NCBI GenBank assembly: GCA_963801855.1
Contig: CAWDGK010000004.1
Span: 124,001-188,000 of the forward strand
Direction: 5' to 3'
Length of the DNA: 64,000 nt
Origin: JACDAN01 sp963801855
GTDB taxonomy: Bacteria > Actinomycetota > Thermoleophilia > Gaiellales > Gaiellaceae
Program-made: the position numbers and the translations under genes
In this document: one piece after another, positions 8,921 through 19,179 of the stretch
How the letters are laid out: each line of letters opens with the position of its first letter
How positions within the stretch are numbered: the stretch's first letter is position 1
The notes under the pieces: model-generated
The model's database searches: none
What the model saw: the letters and a program-made list of their open reading frames with translations, nothing else
Told to the model about the DNA's origin: nothing

Positions 8921-10105
8921 TCGACGAGCGGCGTCTCGTCGATCTCGCGCTGCGGCTCGTCTCGACGCCGTCGTTCACGGGGTCCGAGGAGGCGTGCGCG
9001 GCAGTGCTGGCCCGTGAGCTCGAGGAGATCGGGTTGGAGGTGATGTGGCAGCAGGTCGAGGAGGGCCGGGCCAACGTCGTCGGGACTCTCGCGGGCGAGG
9101 GCGGCGGGCCGACGCTCATGTTCAACGGGCACACGGACACCTCGTACTCGGGCGAGGAGCCGTGGCTGCGAGACATTCCCGGCTTCAGGCCGGAGGGATT
9201 CGAGCGGGACGGCCGGATCTACGGCCTCGGAATCTCGAACATGAAGGGCGCTCTTGCCTGTTACGTCGAGGCCGTCCGATCGCTGATCGAGGACGGGGTG
9301 CGGCTGCGCGGGCGACGTCTTGATCGCAGCAGTCTGCGGCGAGATCGAGAAGACGCAGCAGGGCGACGCGCAGGGTGCGGAGTACCGCGGCTACGCGGCC
9401 GGGTCCCGTTACCTCGTCGGCCACGGCGGCGCCGCACACGTGTGCATCCTCGGCGAGCCGACCGAGAACAAGCTCGTCCTGGCGCACTTCGGGACGCTCT
9501 GGCTCCGGCTCCGCGTGCACGGCCCCTTCATCCACACGGCGTTCTCGATGGGACGCACCGAGGAGAACTCGATCGTGAAGATGCGGCCGGTGTTCGACCG
9601 GGTCCTGGAGTGGCTGCCGCAATGGGAGGAGGAGATGTCCTACGGCGAGGTGCGTGGAGTCGCGAACGTCGGCGCCATCCAGGGTGGCTTCGGCTGGCGC
9701 GCGTCGCGGACGCCCCATGCGACCGACCTCTTCGTCGACCTACGCGTCCCGCCGGACGTGCCGATGGCGGACGCGAGGCGGAAGGCGCTCGAGTTCGCCC
9801 GCGGGCTCGACGAGGTCGAAGCCGAGATCTATGTCACCGCACCGGGCGCCGAGATCGACGAGAGGAGCCCGGTGGTGGGCGCCGTCGCCGAGGCGCACGA
9901 GGAGGTCTTCGGCTCGCCGCCGGAACGCGATGTCACGCGCTGGTTCTCGGACGCCTCCGTGCTGTCGCGGTACGGGATCGCGACGCTCAACTACGGCACC
10001 TCCTCCGGTCTTCCGGATGCCGAGCTGGGCGAGAACCTCGAGATCGACGGGCTCGTGAAGACGGCCGAGGTCTACGCGCGGGCGGCGCAGAAGGTCTGCG
10101 GATGA
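8917..10105 (+). CDS. M20-family amidohydrolase / deacylase (ArgE/DapE-like, frameshifted)
   Basis: Zinc-dependent M20 peptidase/deacetylase of about 395 residues. The start ATG 8917 overlaps the LLM stop as ATGA. LMFNGHTDTSYSG carries the first metal-ligand HxD, GISNMKGALACYVEA supplies the bridging region, AAVCGEIEKTQ holds the catalytic Glu, and ILGEPTENKLVLAHFG another metal-site segment. The dimerisation region (HGPFIHTAFSMG) is recognisable. An extra G in a GGG run near 9310 separates LRG and DVLIAAV. M20 enzymes remove acyl or amino acyl groups from N-acylated amino acids, so this protein may release an acyl group from the imported substrate. The specific substrate is unknown. Confidence 0.88.
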
Positions 10106-10998
10106 AGCTCGTCACCTATCGACCTCGGCAGAGGTCGAAGCCGGATCGGATCGGCGAGCGAGACCGCGTCGGCAGGCTCGGACGATCTGCCCGACATGCG
10201 CTCACGACATGCGAGCGCGGTCGGGACGCCGAGCGACGCCGAGCGAGCGCGACGGTCATCCGCTCGGACGTCCGACCTCGAGGCGCCGATCGTCCCGAAG
10301 AAGTTCTTCCACACGGCCGGCAACTTCCGGGAGCACGAGGAGGAGTCGAAGCGCGTCGGACTGGTCGCACGCGATTGCGCCGTGGATCGTCTTCTTCCAG
10401 AACGTGGACGCGATCGTCGGGCCGGACGACCCGGTCGTCTACCCGGAGCACCTGACCGAGGAGCTCGACTACGAGCTCGAGCTCGCCGTCGTGATCAAGA
10501 AGCCGGGGAAGTGGTTCTCGCCCGAGGAGGCCATGGAGTACGTCGCCGGCTACGTGATCTTCAACGACATCACCGCGCGCGACATCCAGCGCCGGGAGAT
10601 GGAGTCGGGCGTCTTCTCGTTCTGCAAGGCGATCGACACCTTCTGCCCGCTCGGCCCGTGGATCGTGACCGCCGACGAGATCCCCGACCCGCACGACCTG
10701 GCGATGGAGCTGCGGGTGAACGGCGACGTCAGGCAGACGTCGCACTCCGGGCGGATGTCGGTGACGATCCCGGAGATCCTCTCCCACTACTCGGCGCTCG
10801 GGTACAGCGCCGGCGACGTCGTCTCCACCGGCACCGTCAGCGGGGTGGCCGGGCTTCAGCGAGGACGCAGCGTCGCTCTACCTGAAGCCGGGCGACGTGA
10901 TGGAGGCCGAGATCGAGCGGATCGGCGTGCTGCGGAACCCGGTCGTCTCGTGGCAGGAGGCGCACGGCGAGCCGGCGCCGCCGCGCGTGCGCTGGTAG
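10102..10998 (+). CDS. Fumarylacetoacetate hydrolase (FAH) family protein (several frameshifts)
   Basis: FAH/FAHD1-type metal-dependent hydrolase. Clear segments: VPKKFFHTAGNFREHEEES, NVDAIVGPDDPVVYPEH, LDYELELAVVIKKPGKW (the ExE metal-binding region), YVAGYVIFNDITARDIQRRE and CPLGPWIVTADEIPDP, then GRMSVTIPEILSHYSAL, LKPGDVMEAEIERIGVLRN and a stop at 10996-10998. At least three frame changes are needed (near 10300, 10370 and 10850, the last a GGG run). The first about 60 codons match no frame convincingly. The start ATG 10102 overlaps the M20 stop. FAH enzymes cleave C-C bonds of acylpyruvates or decarboxylate oxaloacetate, and they often end ring-cleavage pathways. Confidence 0.85.
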
Positions 10999-11116
10999 AC
11001 GGCGCTCCCCGATACGGGTGCCCACCACCCCCGCCCACCGACAAGCTAGTGCGGAAGAGCGCGCGTGTCTGTGACCCGACCGCGCCCAAACTGCGCCGGC
11101 CGCCGCAGCCGCACCG

Positions 11117-12280
11117 ATGACCTGGCCGCGCGACGACGCGAAGCTCGACCGCGTCCGCGCGCTGATGGCGGAGCACGACCTCGACGCGCTCGTCGTCCGC
11201 GCGCCCGACAACGTCCTCTACCTCAGCAACTTCTGGGGCGATGAAGGGCTACGACGCGGTGGTCTTCCCGCGCGAGGGCGACCCGACGCTGATCTGTCTC
11301 GAGGCCTCGGCCGACGACGCCGCGCGCACCGCCTGGACGGACGACGTCCGCCTCTTCCGCGGCTACGACGAGGGCGACCCGCGCCCACCGCAGGCCCGCG
11401 CGCTCGAAGCCGCCGTCGAGCCGCCGCAAGGAGCTACGAGCGGATCGGCCTCGAGCTCTCGCTCGGCACGCAGGCCGCCGGACCGCATGGTCGGCGAGCC
11501 GACGACGTACACGCGAGTCGTGGTTCGACGCCTGGCCGGACGCGGCGGACGCGACGCCGCTCCTCGCCGAGGCCCGCGCGATCAAGACCGCCCAGGAGCT
11601 CGAGCGCATGCGGCTCGCGAACGAGATCGCCGCCGCCGCGATGGAACACGTCCGCGCCGAGCTGCGACCGGGCATGAAGGAGAGCGAGGCGGGCGCGCTC
11701 TGGAACGGCTTCGTCCACGGTCAGGGGACAGGCTGGAAGGGCAAGGTCGAGCTCGCACATGGCTTCTCGCTCGTCTGGTCGGGCGCCGGGATCCGCACGT
11801 TCACCGCGACCGGCGACCGCCCGGTTCAGGAGAACGAGCCGACGCTCTTCGAGATCTGGGTCTGCGCCGACGGCTACTGGTGCGACCACACGAAGAACCT
11901 CTGCCCGGGCGAGCTGCTCCGGCGAGTACGAGCGCCTGCATGAGAGCCTGATGGACGTGTACCGACGCGCGATCGACCATTGCCGGCCGGGCGCGAGCCT
12001 CGCCGAGCTCGACCGGCTGATCCGCGACGGCATCGGCCGAGGCGGGCTACCCCGGCCAGCCGTCACACCCGATCGCGCACGGCGTCGGCGCGCGCGCCCA
12101 CGAACCGCCGTACGCGCACCAGGCCGGCACAGGGGCACGGTCGAGGAGGGCATGGTGCTGGCGATCGAGCCGGGCGCGTACTGGGAGGGGGGCGGCGGCC
12201 TGCGAGTGGAGGACAACTTCCTGATCACGGCGGAAGGCGCCGAGAAGCTGTCGCCGTTCCCGGACGGGGTCGTTCGATGA
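11117..12280 (+). CDS. M24-family Xaa-Pro peptidase / creatinase-like enzyme (many frameshifts)
   Basis: Two-domain pita-bread metallohydrolase. The N-terminal creatinase-type domain carries LDALVVRAPDNVLYLSNFWG then MKGYDAVVFPREGDPTL. The catalytic domain has FEIWVCADGYWCDHTKNLCPGE (metal Asp pair region), SHPIAHGVGARAHEPP (metal His), VEEGMVLAIEPGAYW (Glu) and GLRVEDNFLIT (final Glu). At least six single-base frame changes are needed, e.g. an extra G at about 11240. ATG 11117 is the start. The M24 family includes aminopeptidase P, creatinase and the ectoine hydrolase DoeA, all hydrolysing C-N bonds. A 118-base gap separates it from the FAH gene. Confidence 0.82.
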
Positions 12281-13437
12281 TCTGGACGGGCGAGCTCAAC
12301 CGGCCGCTACGCCCTGCAGGCGGAGGTCGGCTTCTACGACACGACGCTCAGGGACGGTGAGCAGACGGTCGGCGTCGTCCTCATGCCGGAGGAGAAGCTC
12401 GAGATCGCCCGCGCGCTCTCGGAGGCCGGCGTCGAGCGGATCGAGGCCGGCTTCCCGCGGGTCTCGGCCGACGACTGGAAGGCCGTCGAGCTGATCTCCG
12501 GGGCCGGTCTCGACGCCCAGGTCTGGGGCTTCTCGCGCGCCGTTCAGGCCGACGTCGAGGCGCTCGTCGAGCTCGGCGTGCCGGCCAGCGTGATCGAGTC
12601 GCCGATCTCGGAGCTCAAGCTCCGGGCGCTCGGCGTGTCGCGCGAGAAGATGCTGGAGCGGATCACGTCCGCCGTCGCCTACGCGGTGGAGCACGGCATC
12701 CACGTCGCGTACTTCGGAGTCGACTCGACCCGTGCCGAGCCGGACTTCTACGACGCCGCGTACGCCGCGGCCGTCGAGGCAGGAGCCGCGGAGGTCGTCG
12801 TCGTCGACACGATCGGCGTCGCCGGGCCGGAGGCGGTCGCGGAGCTCGTCGGCCGGACGCGCGAGCGGGTCGGGCCCGGACGTCCCGATCCACTTCCACG
12901 GACACAACGACTTCGGGCTCGCCACCGCCAACGCCGTCGCCGCCGTGAAGGCGGGCGCCCGCTGGATCCACGGCACCGTGAACGGGATGGGCGAGCGGGC
13001 CGGGAACGCCAACCTCGGCGAGGTCGCGCTCGCGCTGCGCGCCGTCTACGGCGTCGAGACCGCGCTCGACCTGACGAAGGCCCGCGCGCTCGCAGCTCGG
13101 GTGCAGGAGCTCTCGGGCTACGAGCTCGAGCCCTGGAAGCCGCTCACCGGCGAGAACCTCTTCCGGCGCGAGAGCGGCGCCGTCGCGAGCCAGTTCCACG
13201 ACCCGGAGGCGATCGAGCCGTACTCGTCCGAGCTCGTCGCCGCCGAGCGCGGCATCGTCCTCGGCAAGAAGAGCGGCCTCGACTCGATCCGGATCAAGGC
13301 GGAGGAGCTCGGGCTCGACGTGGCCGAAGAGGCTCGGGCCGGGCTGCTCGAGGCCGTGAAGAGAGCTCGGAACGAAGAAGCGTGGGCTCGTCACGGACGA
13401 GGAGTTCCGTCAGCTCGTGAAAGGAGCAGTGTCTTGA
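12277..13437 (+). CDS. HMGL-like acyltransferase (isopropylmalate/homocitrate synthase-related, frameshifted)
   Basis: DRE-TIM metallolyase superfamily, about 385 residues. FYDTTLRDGEQTVGV is the signature that holds the catalytic Arg-Asp pair, VERIEAGFPRVS follows, HFHGHNDFGLATANAVAA carries the metal-binding HxH, and GERAGNANLGEVAL is the second signature of the synthases. The C-terminal part ENLFRRESGAVASQF resembles homocitrate/isopropylmalate synthase subdomains, but a full regulatory domain is missing. Frame changes fall near 12305, 12882 and 13365. The start ATG 12277 overlaps the preceding stop and the end couples to ridA. The reaction is condensation or retro-aldol cleavage of a 2-oxoacid with acyl-CoA; the catabolic context is unusual for a biosynthetic enzyme. 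Confidence 0.85.
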
Positions 13438-13824
13438 GCCGAGAGCTCATCAACCCGCTCGGACCTCCACCCGGCACCCGGTTTCAGCCACATCGCCGTC
13501 GCGCAAGGCGGGAAGGTCGTCCACTTCGCGGGCCAGCTCGGAATCGGCATGGACTTCTCGCTCGTCGCCGACGACCTCCACGGTCAGACGCTCGGGGCGA
13601 TGCGCAACCTGAAGACCGCCATGGACGCGGCGGGCGTCGGGTGGGACGACGTCGTTCGCAGGACGATCTACACGACCCAGCCGACTGAGTACGAGACGAT
13701 CACGCGCGCGATCGACGAAGTGACGGACGGCGCCGAGCATCCGGCGCAGACGATCGTCGGGATCACCGGGCTGGCCGTGCCCGGCTGCCTGATCGAGATC
13801 GAGGCCACGGCGGTCGTCTCCTGA
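13434..13824 (+). CDS. RidA-family enamine/imine deaminase (one frameshift)
   Basis: Small YjgF/YER057c/UK114 protein of about 129 residues. HIAVAQGGKVVHFAGQLG, QTLGAMRNLKTAMDAAGVGWDDVVR, RTIYTT and the C-terminal LIEIEATAVVS are family hallmarks. The start is TTG 13434 overlapping the upstream stop as TTGA. A single extra G at about 13471 separates RELINP from DLHPAPGFSH. RidA proteins hydrolyse reactive enamines and imines released by PLP dehydratases and amine oxidases. The neighbouring PLP enzymes and FAD oxidoreductase make a detoxifying role likely, though the usual catalytic Arg position cannot be checked by alignment here. Confidence 0.85.
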
Positions 13825-15415
13825 GCGATCGCACCTTCGACGCCGTCGTCGTCGGAAGCGGGATCAACGGCCTCGCCTGCGCTGCGCTGCTGTCGCGCGC
13901 CGGCTGGAGCGTCTGCGTCCTCGAGCGGAACGACTGGCTCGGCGGCGCGATCAAGACCGCGGAGATCACGCAGCCCGGTTTCCACCACGACGTCTTCAGC
14001 GCGTGGCACCCGCTCTGGGTCGGGGGCCCGGCCCACGCGGAGCTCGGCGCCGAGCTGCCAGCACCACGGCCTGGAGTACCTGAACACCGACCTCCCGACC
14101 GGGACGCTCTATCCGGACGGGGAAAGCGCCTTCCTGCTCCGCACCGCCGACGAGAACGCGGCCGAGCTCGACCGGCACCACGAGGGGGACGGCGAAGCCT
14201 GGCGCGCGATGCTCGGCGAGTTCTTCCCGAACGCCGATCTCGCCTTCGGGATCCTCGGCACCGAGCTCTGGTCGCGCGAGGGCGCAGCTCTCGGCGCAAA
14301 GGCCGTTCGCCGCCTGGGCCGTCGAGGCGCCGCCGAGTTCGCCGGCAGGCTGCTGATCTCTGCGCGCGACTGGCTCGAAACGACGTTCGAGTCGGAGCGC
14401 GCGCACGGTCTACTCGCGCCCTGGGTGCTGCACACGGGCCTCGGCCCAGATGCCGCGGCGTCCGGCTACATGGCCCAGGTGATCGCCGTGGCAGTCCAGG
14501 AGGGGGGCATGCCGATCCCGCGCGGCGGGGGCCAGAAGCTTGCGGACGCACTCGTCTCGCTGATCCGGCACCACGGCGGCACTTGCGAGACGGGTGTGCA
14601 CGTCGAGCGGGTCTTCGAGGGCGGGGTGCGCACGGCAGACGGTGAACGGCTCGCGGCAGCCCGCGCGGTGATCTGCAACGTCACGCCGACGCAGCTCTAC
14701 GGCGATCTCCTCGAGGGCTTCGAGGGGAAGGCCGAGCGCTTCCGGTACGGCCGCGCGGAGATGCAGATCCACTACGCGCTCTCCGAGCCTCCCCGCTGGG
14801 AGGGAGACGAGCGCCTCGGCCGGACCGCGATCGTGCATCTGACGCCCGGGCTCGACGGAGTCTCGCGCGCCGTCAACGAAGCCGACCGCGGCCTGCTCCC
14901 GGCCGAGGCGACCGTGGTGGTCGGCCAGCCGCTGACGATGGACGAGTCGCGGGCGCCCGAGGGCACGGGGATCCTCTGGATCCAGCTCCAGGAGCTGCCC
15001 TGGCAGATCAAGGGTGATGCGACCGGCGAGTTCGACGTCGGCGACGGGAGCTGGACCGAGGACCTGCGCGAGCGCTATGCCGACCGCATCCAGGCCCGGC
15101 TCGCACGCCAGATCTCCAACCTCGAGCCTTCGATCCTCGGCCGGAGGGTGCTCTCGCCTGCGGATCTCCAGTCGGCGAACGTCAACCTCCACCGCGGCGA
15201 TCCCTACGGCGGCTCGCTGGCGCTCGACCAGAACTTCCTCTGGCGGCCCCTCGCCTCCCAGCCCGGCCATCGCACGCCGGTGCCCGGTGTCTGGCACATC
15301 GGCGCCAGCACCCATCCGGGGCCCGGGCCTCGGTGGTGGCTCCGGAGCGCTCGTCGCCAAGCAGCTGCTCGCACCCTCACTGCTCACCCGCGCTCGCCGA
15401 CTCGCCCGCCGATGA
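13821..15415 (+). CDS. FAD-dependent phytoene-dehydrogenase-like oxidoreductase (frameshifted)
   Basis: About 530 residues of the amine oxidase/phytoene desaturase superfamily. The N-terminal dinucleotide fold FDAVVVGSGINGLACAALLSR is followed by VCVLERNDWLGGAIKT, and the C-terminal FAD motif is VPGVWHIGASTHPGPG then LGGGSGALVAKQLL. Frame changes are near 14055 (one extra C) and 15332. The start appears to be CTG 13821, overlapping the ridA stop as CTGA; no ATG or GTG is available in frame near the conserved start. Proteins of this subgroup are often in catabolic clusters, oxidising C-C or C-N bonds; carotenoid genes are absent nearby, so carotenoid desaturation is unlikely. Confidence 0.83.
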
Positions 15416-16204
15416 CGCCGCCGCTCTCGATCTCGCAGATCACGACCGTCGCACAGTCCTTCGCCGACGATCTCGACGCTTACGGCGAGGCAGGGGCCGC
15501 CGGCATCGGGATCTGGGAGATGAAGCTCGCGCGACGACTCGCTCGAGCAATTCCGCGCGAGCGGCCTGAAGGCGGCAATCGCGGTCCCGGAGGTTCCGTC
15601 CATCCTCCCGCTGCCGCTGATGGAGGGCCCGGACGATCCTGCCGAGCGGGTTGACGCCATCTGCAACGGGATCCGGCGCCTTGCTGCGTTCGAGCCGCCG
15701 TGCGTGCTGTTCCTCACCGGGCCCGGAGAAGACAGACACGCGGTCGTCGAGGGGATCCGCGCGATCGCAGACGCGGGCGCCGAGTCCGGGGTGCGAGTCG
15801 CCCTCGAGCCGATCCAGCGCGAGTACGCCGGTTTCTGGTCGATCGTGAGCTCGCTCGACGAGGCGGCGGCGCTGCTCGACGAAGCCGGTCGCCCCGAGGT
15901 GGGGCTCCAGTACGACGCCTGGCACCTCTGGCGGGAGCCGTTGGAGCAGATCGAGCGCCACCGCGACCGCATCGCCGGCGTTCATCTCGCCGACTGGCGG
16001 GAGCCGACCCGGAACACGAACGATCGCGTCCTGCCCGGCGACGGAGTCATCGACTTCGTTCCGATCCTGGACGCTCTCCGCTGGGACGGGCTCTTCGACC
16101 TGGAGATCTTCTCCGACCCGGAGTTGCCCGGCTCGCTCTGGCGAGAGGATCCGCGCGGAGTCGCGCGACGAGGAATCGAGGCGCTGTCACGCGTGTTTGC
16201 GTAG
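15412..16204 (+). CDS. Sugar phosphate isomerase/epimerase-like TIM-barrel protein (frameshifted)
   Basis: AP endonuclease 2/xylose isomerase-like barrel of about 263 residues. PLSISQITTVAQSFADDLDA and GAAGIGIWEMKLA open the barrel, ALEPIQREYAGFWSIV carries the metal Glu, VGLQYDAWHLWRE the Asp-x-x-His, and RIAGVHLADWREPTRN the next His. The last strand gives GLFDLEIFSD. An extra C near 15530 is needed (KLA-DDSLEQFRASG). The start ATG 15412 overlaps the preceding stop as ATGA. Such proteins isomerise or epimerise hydroxy-keto compounds (hydroxypyruvate isomerase, inosose dehydratase relatives). The substrate is not known. Confidence 0.82.
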
Positions 16205-17111
16205 TCGGCGGAGGCGTCATCGGGAGCCTCTACGCGGCGCACCTCGCGCGGGTGGCCGAGGTCGTCCGTGCTCTGCCGACGCGAGGAGCACGCCCGCGCG
16301 CTGGAGGAAGACGGCCTGCAGGTCTCGGGCCGGCACGACTTCGTCGCCGAGGTCCAGGCGGCGACCGACGCCGCCGAGCTGCCGGAAGCGGATCTCGCGA
16401 TCATCGCGACGAAGACGACCGAGCTCGACTCCGCCGCCTCCCGTCTAGCGGGCCGCTGGCCCGACGCGGCCGTCATGACCGTGCAGAACGGCCTGGGCGC
16501 CGAAGAGGTCGTCCGGCGGCACGGAGACTGGAAGCTGGTCTCGGCCGTGACCTTCATGAGCGGCACCCGCCACGCGGACACCCACGTCGAGTACATCCTC
16601 GACACGGAGACCTGGCTCGGGCCTTACGGCGACACGCCCTACGCGCTCGTCGAGGAGATCTCCGCCCTCCTCGTCGAGTCCGGCCTGAAGGCCAGGGCCT
16701 TCGAAGATCTCCGGCCGGCCCAGTGGTCGAAGCTGATCTTCAACTCGACCGTGAACACGGTCGCGGCACTGACGGGTCTGCCACACGACCCGCACTTCGC
16801 AGCCACCGAGGAACCTGGAGATCTCGGCAATCTCGTGCGCGACCTCATGGACGAGGGGAAGCGGGTCGCCGCGGCGGCGGGAATCGAGCTCCACGAGGAC
16901 CCCTGGGAGATGAACGTGCTGGCGACACAGCGCGGGAGTCGCCACTACCCGTCGATGCTCGAGGACGTCGAGGCCCACCGCCCGACCGAGGTCGACCAGA
17001 TCACGGGCGCGCTCGTCCGGGAAGGTCAGACGGCTCGGAGTCGCGGTCCCGCTCCAGACCGCGATGCAATCGCTCGTCAAGGCGCGTGAGGCGTCGTGGG
17101 CATCCGATTGA
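16189..17111 (+). CDS. Ketopantoate reductase-family protein, copy 1 (frameshifted)
   Basis: About 305 residues, PanE/ApbA fold. RVCVVGGGVIGSLYAAHL is the NADP Rossmann motif, ADLAIIATKTTELD and VMTVQNGLGAEEVV follow, and WSKLIFNSTVNTVAALTG holds the family's catalytic Lys and Asn. HRPTEVDQITGALV carries the substrate-binding Glu. Frame changes fall near 16275 and 17033. Aligning with copy 2 places the start at codon 16189, which reads ACG, so either a near-cognate start is used or a base is wrong. Family members reduce branched 2-oxo acids; a role in reducing a 2-oxo intermediate of this locus is more likely than pantothenate synthesis because two paralogues sit here with no pan genes. Confidence 0.82.
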
Positions 17112-17189
17112 CCGGCGTTCGCCGTAGGTTCAGTATCTACCTCGATATCTCGAAATTCGTCCTGAATCTGATGCGGGAGGAGCAACGGA

Positions 17190-18382
17190 ATGCGCAAGAA
17201 GAGCTTGGGGGTCGCTGCGGCGCTCCTCGTTGGGACGGCATGGCGATTGCGGCGCTTCGCCGGAGCGAGCAGCGACACTCGGCGGCGACGAGGCCCGCGA
17301 TCGTGATCGGCTGGGCGTTCGACAGCAAGGGCAACATGGCGCCGTTCGACGGCCCGGCGCTTGCCGCGGCCCGCATCCACGTGCGTCAGATCAACGCCAA
17401 AGGCGGTGTCAACGGCGGCCGATCCGAATCGACACGTGCGACACGAACAACAACAACCCTGCGCGCGCGAAGTCGTGCGCGAGGAACCTGCTCGGCAAGG
17501 GCGCGCATGTCGTCTTCGTGACCTGCGACGTGGACTTCGCCACGCCGGTCGTCCAGGAGGCGATCAACCGCGGCAAGCTCGCGATCGCGCCGTGCATCGG
17601 CACCGACCAGATGGGCCCGAAGCGCTTTGGCCGGGCCAAGGGCAAGCTCGCGTTCAGCTACGGAAACGCGGCCCAGGACGAGGGATCGGCGATGGCCGAG
17701 TACGCGATCCGTCGCGGCTGGCGCACCGCCGGCCTCGGCACGAACACGCTGCTCGTCTACTTCAAGAACGTCGTCACGGCGTTCGAGAAGCGCTACACGC
17801 AGCTCGGCGGCCGGATCGTCGCCCGTGAGAGCTATGCGACCGGGCGCGAACAACGTCCAGAACGGCGGTAACCGGCTGAACCAGCGCCGCGCCGCCGTCT
17901 ACGTGACCTCGACGGCGTTCGGCGAGCTGCCGGCGTTCGCGTCGGGCTTCCGCTCGCTCGGGAACCAGACGCCGGTGCTCAACTCCTGGGCCGGCGACGG
18001 GACGTACTGGGTGACACAGAACCCGAAGATCACGAACTACTACGCCGTGACCTTCGCGTCGGTCTTCGGCGACGATCCGAATCGCGGCCGTTCGCCGTCT
18101 GGCCGTTCAGGTCAAGGCGGGAACGGGCGGCTTCGTCACCGGGCCGGCGGCAATCGACGGCGTCATCGTCGCGATCAAGCGGGCCGGAGGCTCGACGAAC
18201 GGCGCGAGCTCTCGCGGCACAGATGGAGAAGTTCAAGAAGGTGCCGACGATCTCCGGCCAGGTGAGCTTCTCGCCTCGCTGCACACCGTGTTCGGACGCG
18301 CAGTACCGCGTGGTCCAGGTGCACAACAACACGGGCAAGCGTGTCGGGACTCGTGACCGCGAAGGTCGTCCCGAAGCTCTAG
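17190..18382 (+). CDS. livK: Liv-type ABC substrate-binding protein, system 2 (many frameshifts)
   Basis: The start ATG 17190 has GGAGGAG upstream. MRKKSLGVAAALLVG is a short signal peptide. The mature part continues IVIGWAFDSKGNMAPFDGPA, IHVRQINAKGGVNG, IRIDTCDTNNN, VFVTCDVDFATPVVQEAIN and LLVYFKNVVTAFEKRYTQLG, all recognisable Leu/Ile/Val-binding fold segments, ending RVGLVTAKVVPKL. Around six single-base frame changes occur (near 17236, 17425, 17838, 18085, 18215 and 18350). VFVTCDVDFATPV differs from the usual GP-S motif, so the ligand pocket is not a standard Leu/Val type. It heads the second importer (livK-G-F-H-M). Confidence 0.83.
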
Positions 18383-18420
18383 CGACGTTGGGCGAGCAGG
18401 TTCCCGCCGCTCGAGGCGGA

Positions 18421-18453
18421 GAGGAGGCCCGGAGACACCCTCCGGGCCTCCTC
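18421..18453. terminator. Hairpin between livK and livG of system 2
   Basis: A perfect 13-bp inverted repeat (18421-18433 with 18441-18453, seven-base loop) lies 39 bases after the livK stop. There is no T-run. It may stabilise the livK mRNA 3' end or reduce read-through into livGFHM, matching the hairpin found after livK of system 1. Confidence 0.5.
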
Positions 18454-19179
18454 CGTCTCGCGTTCCTTCGAGGGCGTTCAGGCGCTCGAGGACGTCACGC
18501 TCGAGCTCCGTCGGCACGAGGTCGTCGGCCTCATCGGCCCGAACGGCGCCGGGAAGTCGACGCTCGTGAACGTGCTGACCGGGTTCGACTCGACCCGACG
18601 GCCGGCTCGGTCGAGCTGGCCGGCCGGCGCATCACGCGCTGGAGTGCGCACCGGCGCGCGCGAGCCGGCCTGGCGCGGACGTTCCAGCACAGCCGGTCCT
18701 TCCGCGACCTGTCGGTCCGGGAGAACGTCGAGGTCGCCGCCCTCGGAGTCGGAGCCGGCCCTCGGAAGGCGAGGCGCCGAGCCGACGACCTGCTCGAGCT
18801 CCTCGGCCTCGAGGGCCAAGGAGCGAGTTCGCCGGCGGGCTCGCTCGCGCACGGCGACGAGCGGCGCCTTGGAGTCGCCCGTGCGCTCGCGACGGAACCG
18901 CGGTTCGTGCTGATGGACGAGCCGGCCGCCGGGTTGCCGGAGGCCGAGGTGCCGGACTTCGCCTCCGTCGTACGCTCGGTTCGAGACGACGTACGACGCC
19001 GGCGTGCTGCTGATCGACCACAACATGGCGCTCGTGATGAGCGTCTGCGACCGGATCGTCGTGCTCGACCAGGGCCGGACGCTCGCCGACGGGACGCCCG
19101 CGGAGATCCGCGGGAAACCTCGACGTCGCCGCCGCCTACCTCGGGGAGACGGCGGTGGTGGAGGAGGACGGATGGCTGA
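18439..19179 (+). CDS. livG: Liv-type ABC ATPase LivG, system 2 (frameshifted, start unresolved)
   Basis: About 245 residues. SVSRSFEGVQALEDVTLEL opens the domain, Walker A is IGPNGAGKSTLVNVLTGF, ARAGLARTFQHSRSFRDL is the LivG hallmark, Walker B is RFVLMDEPAAGLPEAE, and LLIDHNMALVMSVCDRIVVL follows. The signature region reads LAHGDERRLGVARAL. The frame changes near 18595, 18990, 19115 and 19170. No ATG, GTG or TTG lies in frame close upstream of the conserved start, so the beginning is uncertain by about 60 bases. The end is taken as TGA 19177-19179, overlapping the livF start at 19172. Confidence 0.83.
   Translation, partial: PPGLLRLAFLRGRSGARGRHARAPSARGRRPHRPERRREVDARERADRVRLDPTAGSVELAGRRITRWSAHRRARAGLARTFQHSRSFRDLSVRENVEVAALGVGAGPRKARRRADDLLELLGLEGQGASSPAGSLAHGDERRLGVARALATEPRFVLMDEPAAGLPEAEVPDFASVVRSVRDDVRRRRAADRPQHGARDERLRPDRRARPGPDARRRDARGDPRETSTSPPPTSGRRRWWRRTDG

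Noticed and set aside
13821..15415. Carotenoid (phytoene) desaturase as the role of the FAD oxidoreductase
   Set aside because: The superfamily is broad and no phytoene synthase or other carotenoid gene is nearby; context is catabolic.
14410..15972. 520-codon minus-strand open frame
   Set aside because: Antisense to the FAD oxidoreductase and isomerase; no recognisable domains.
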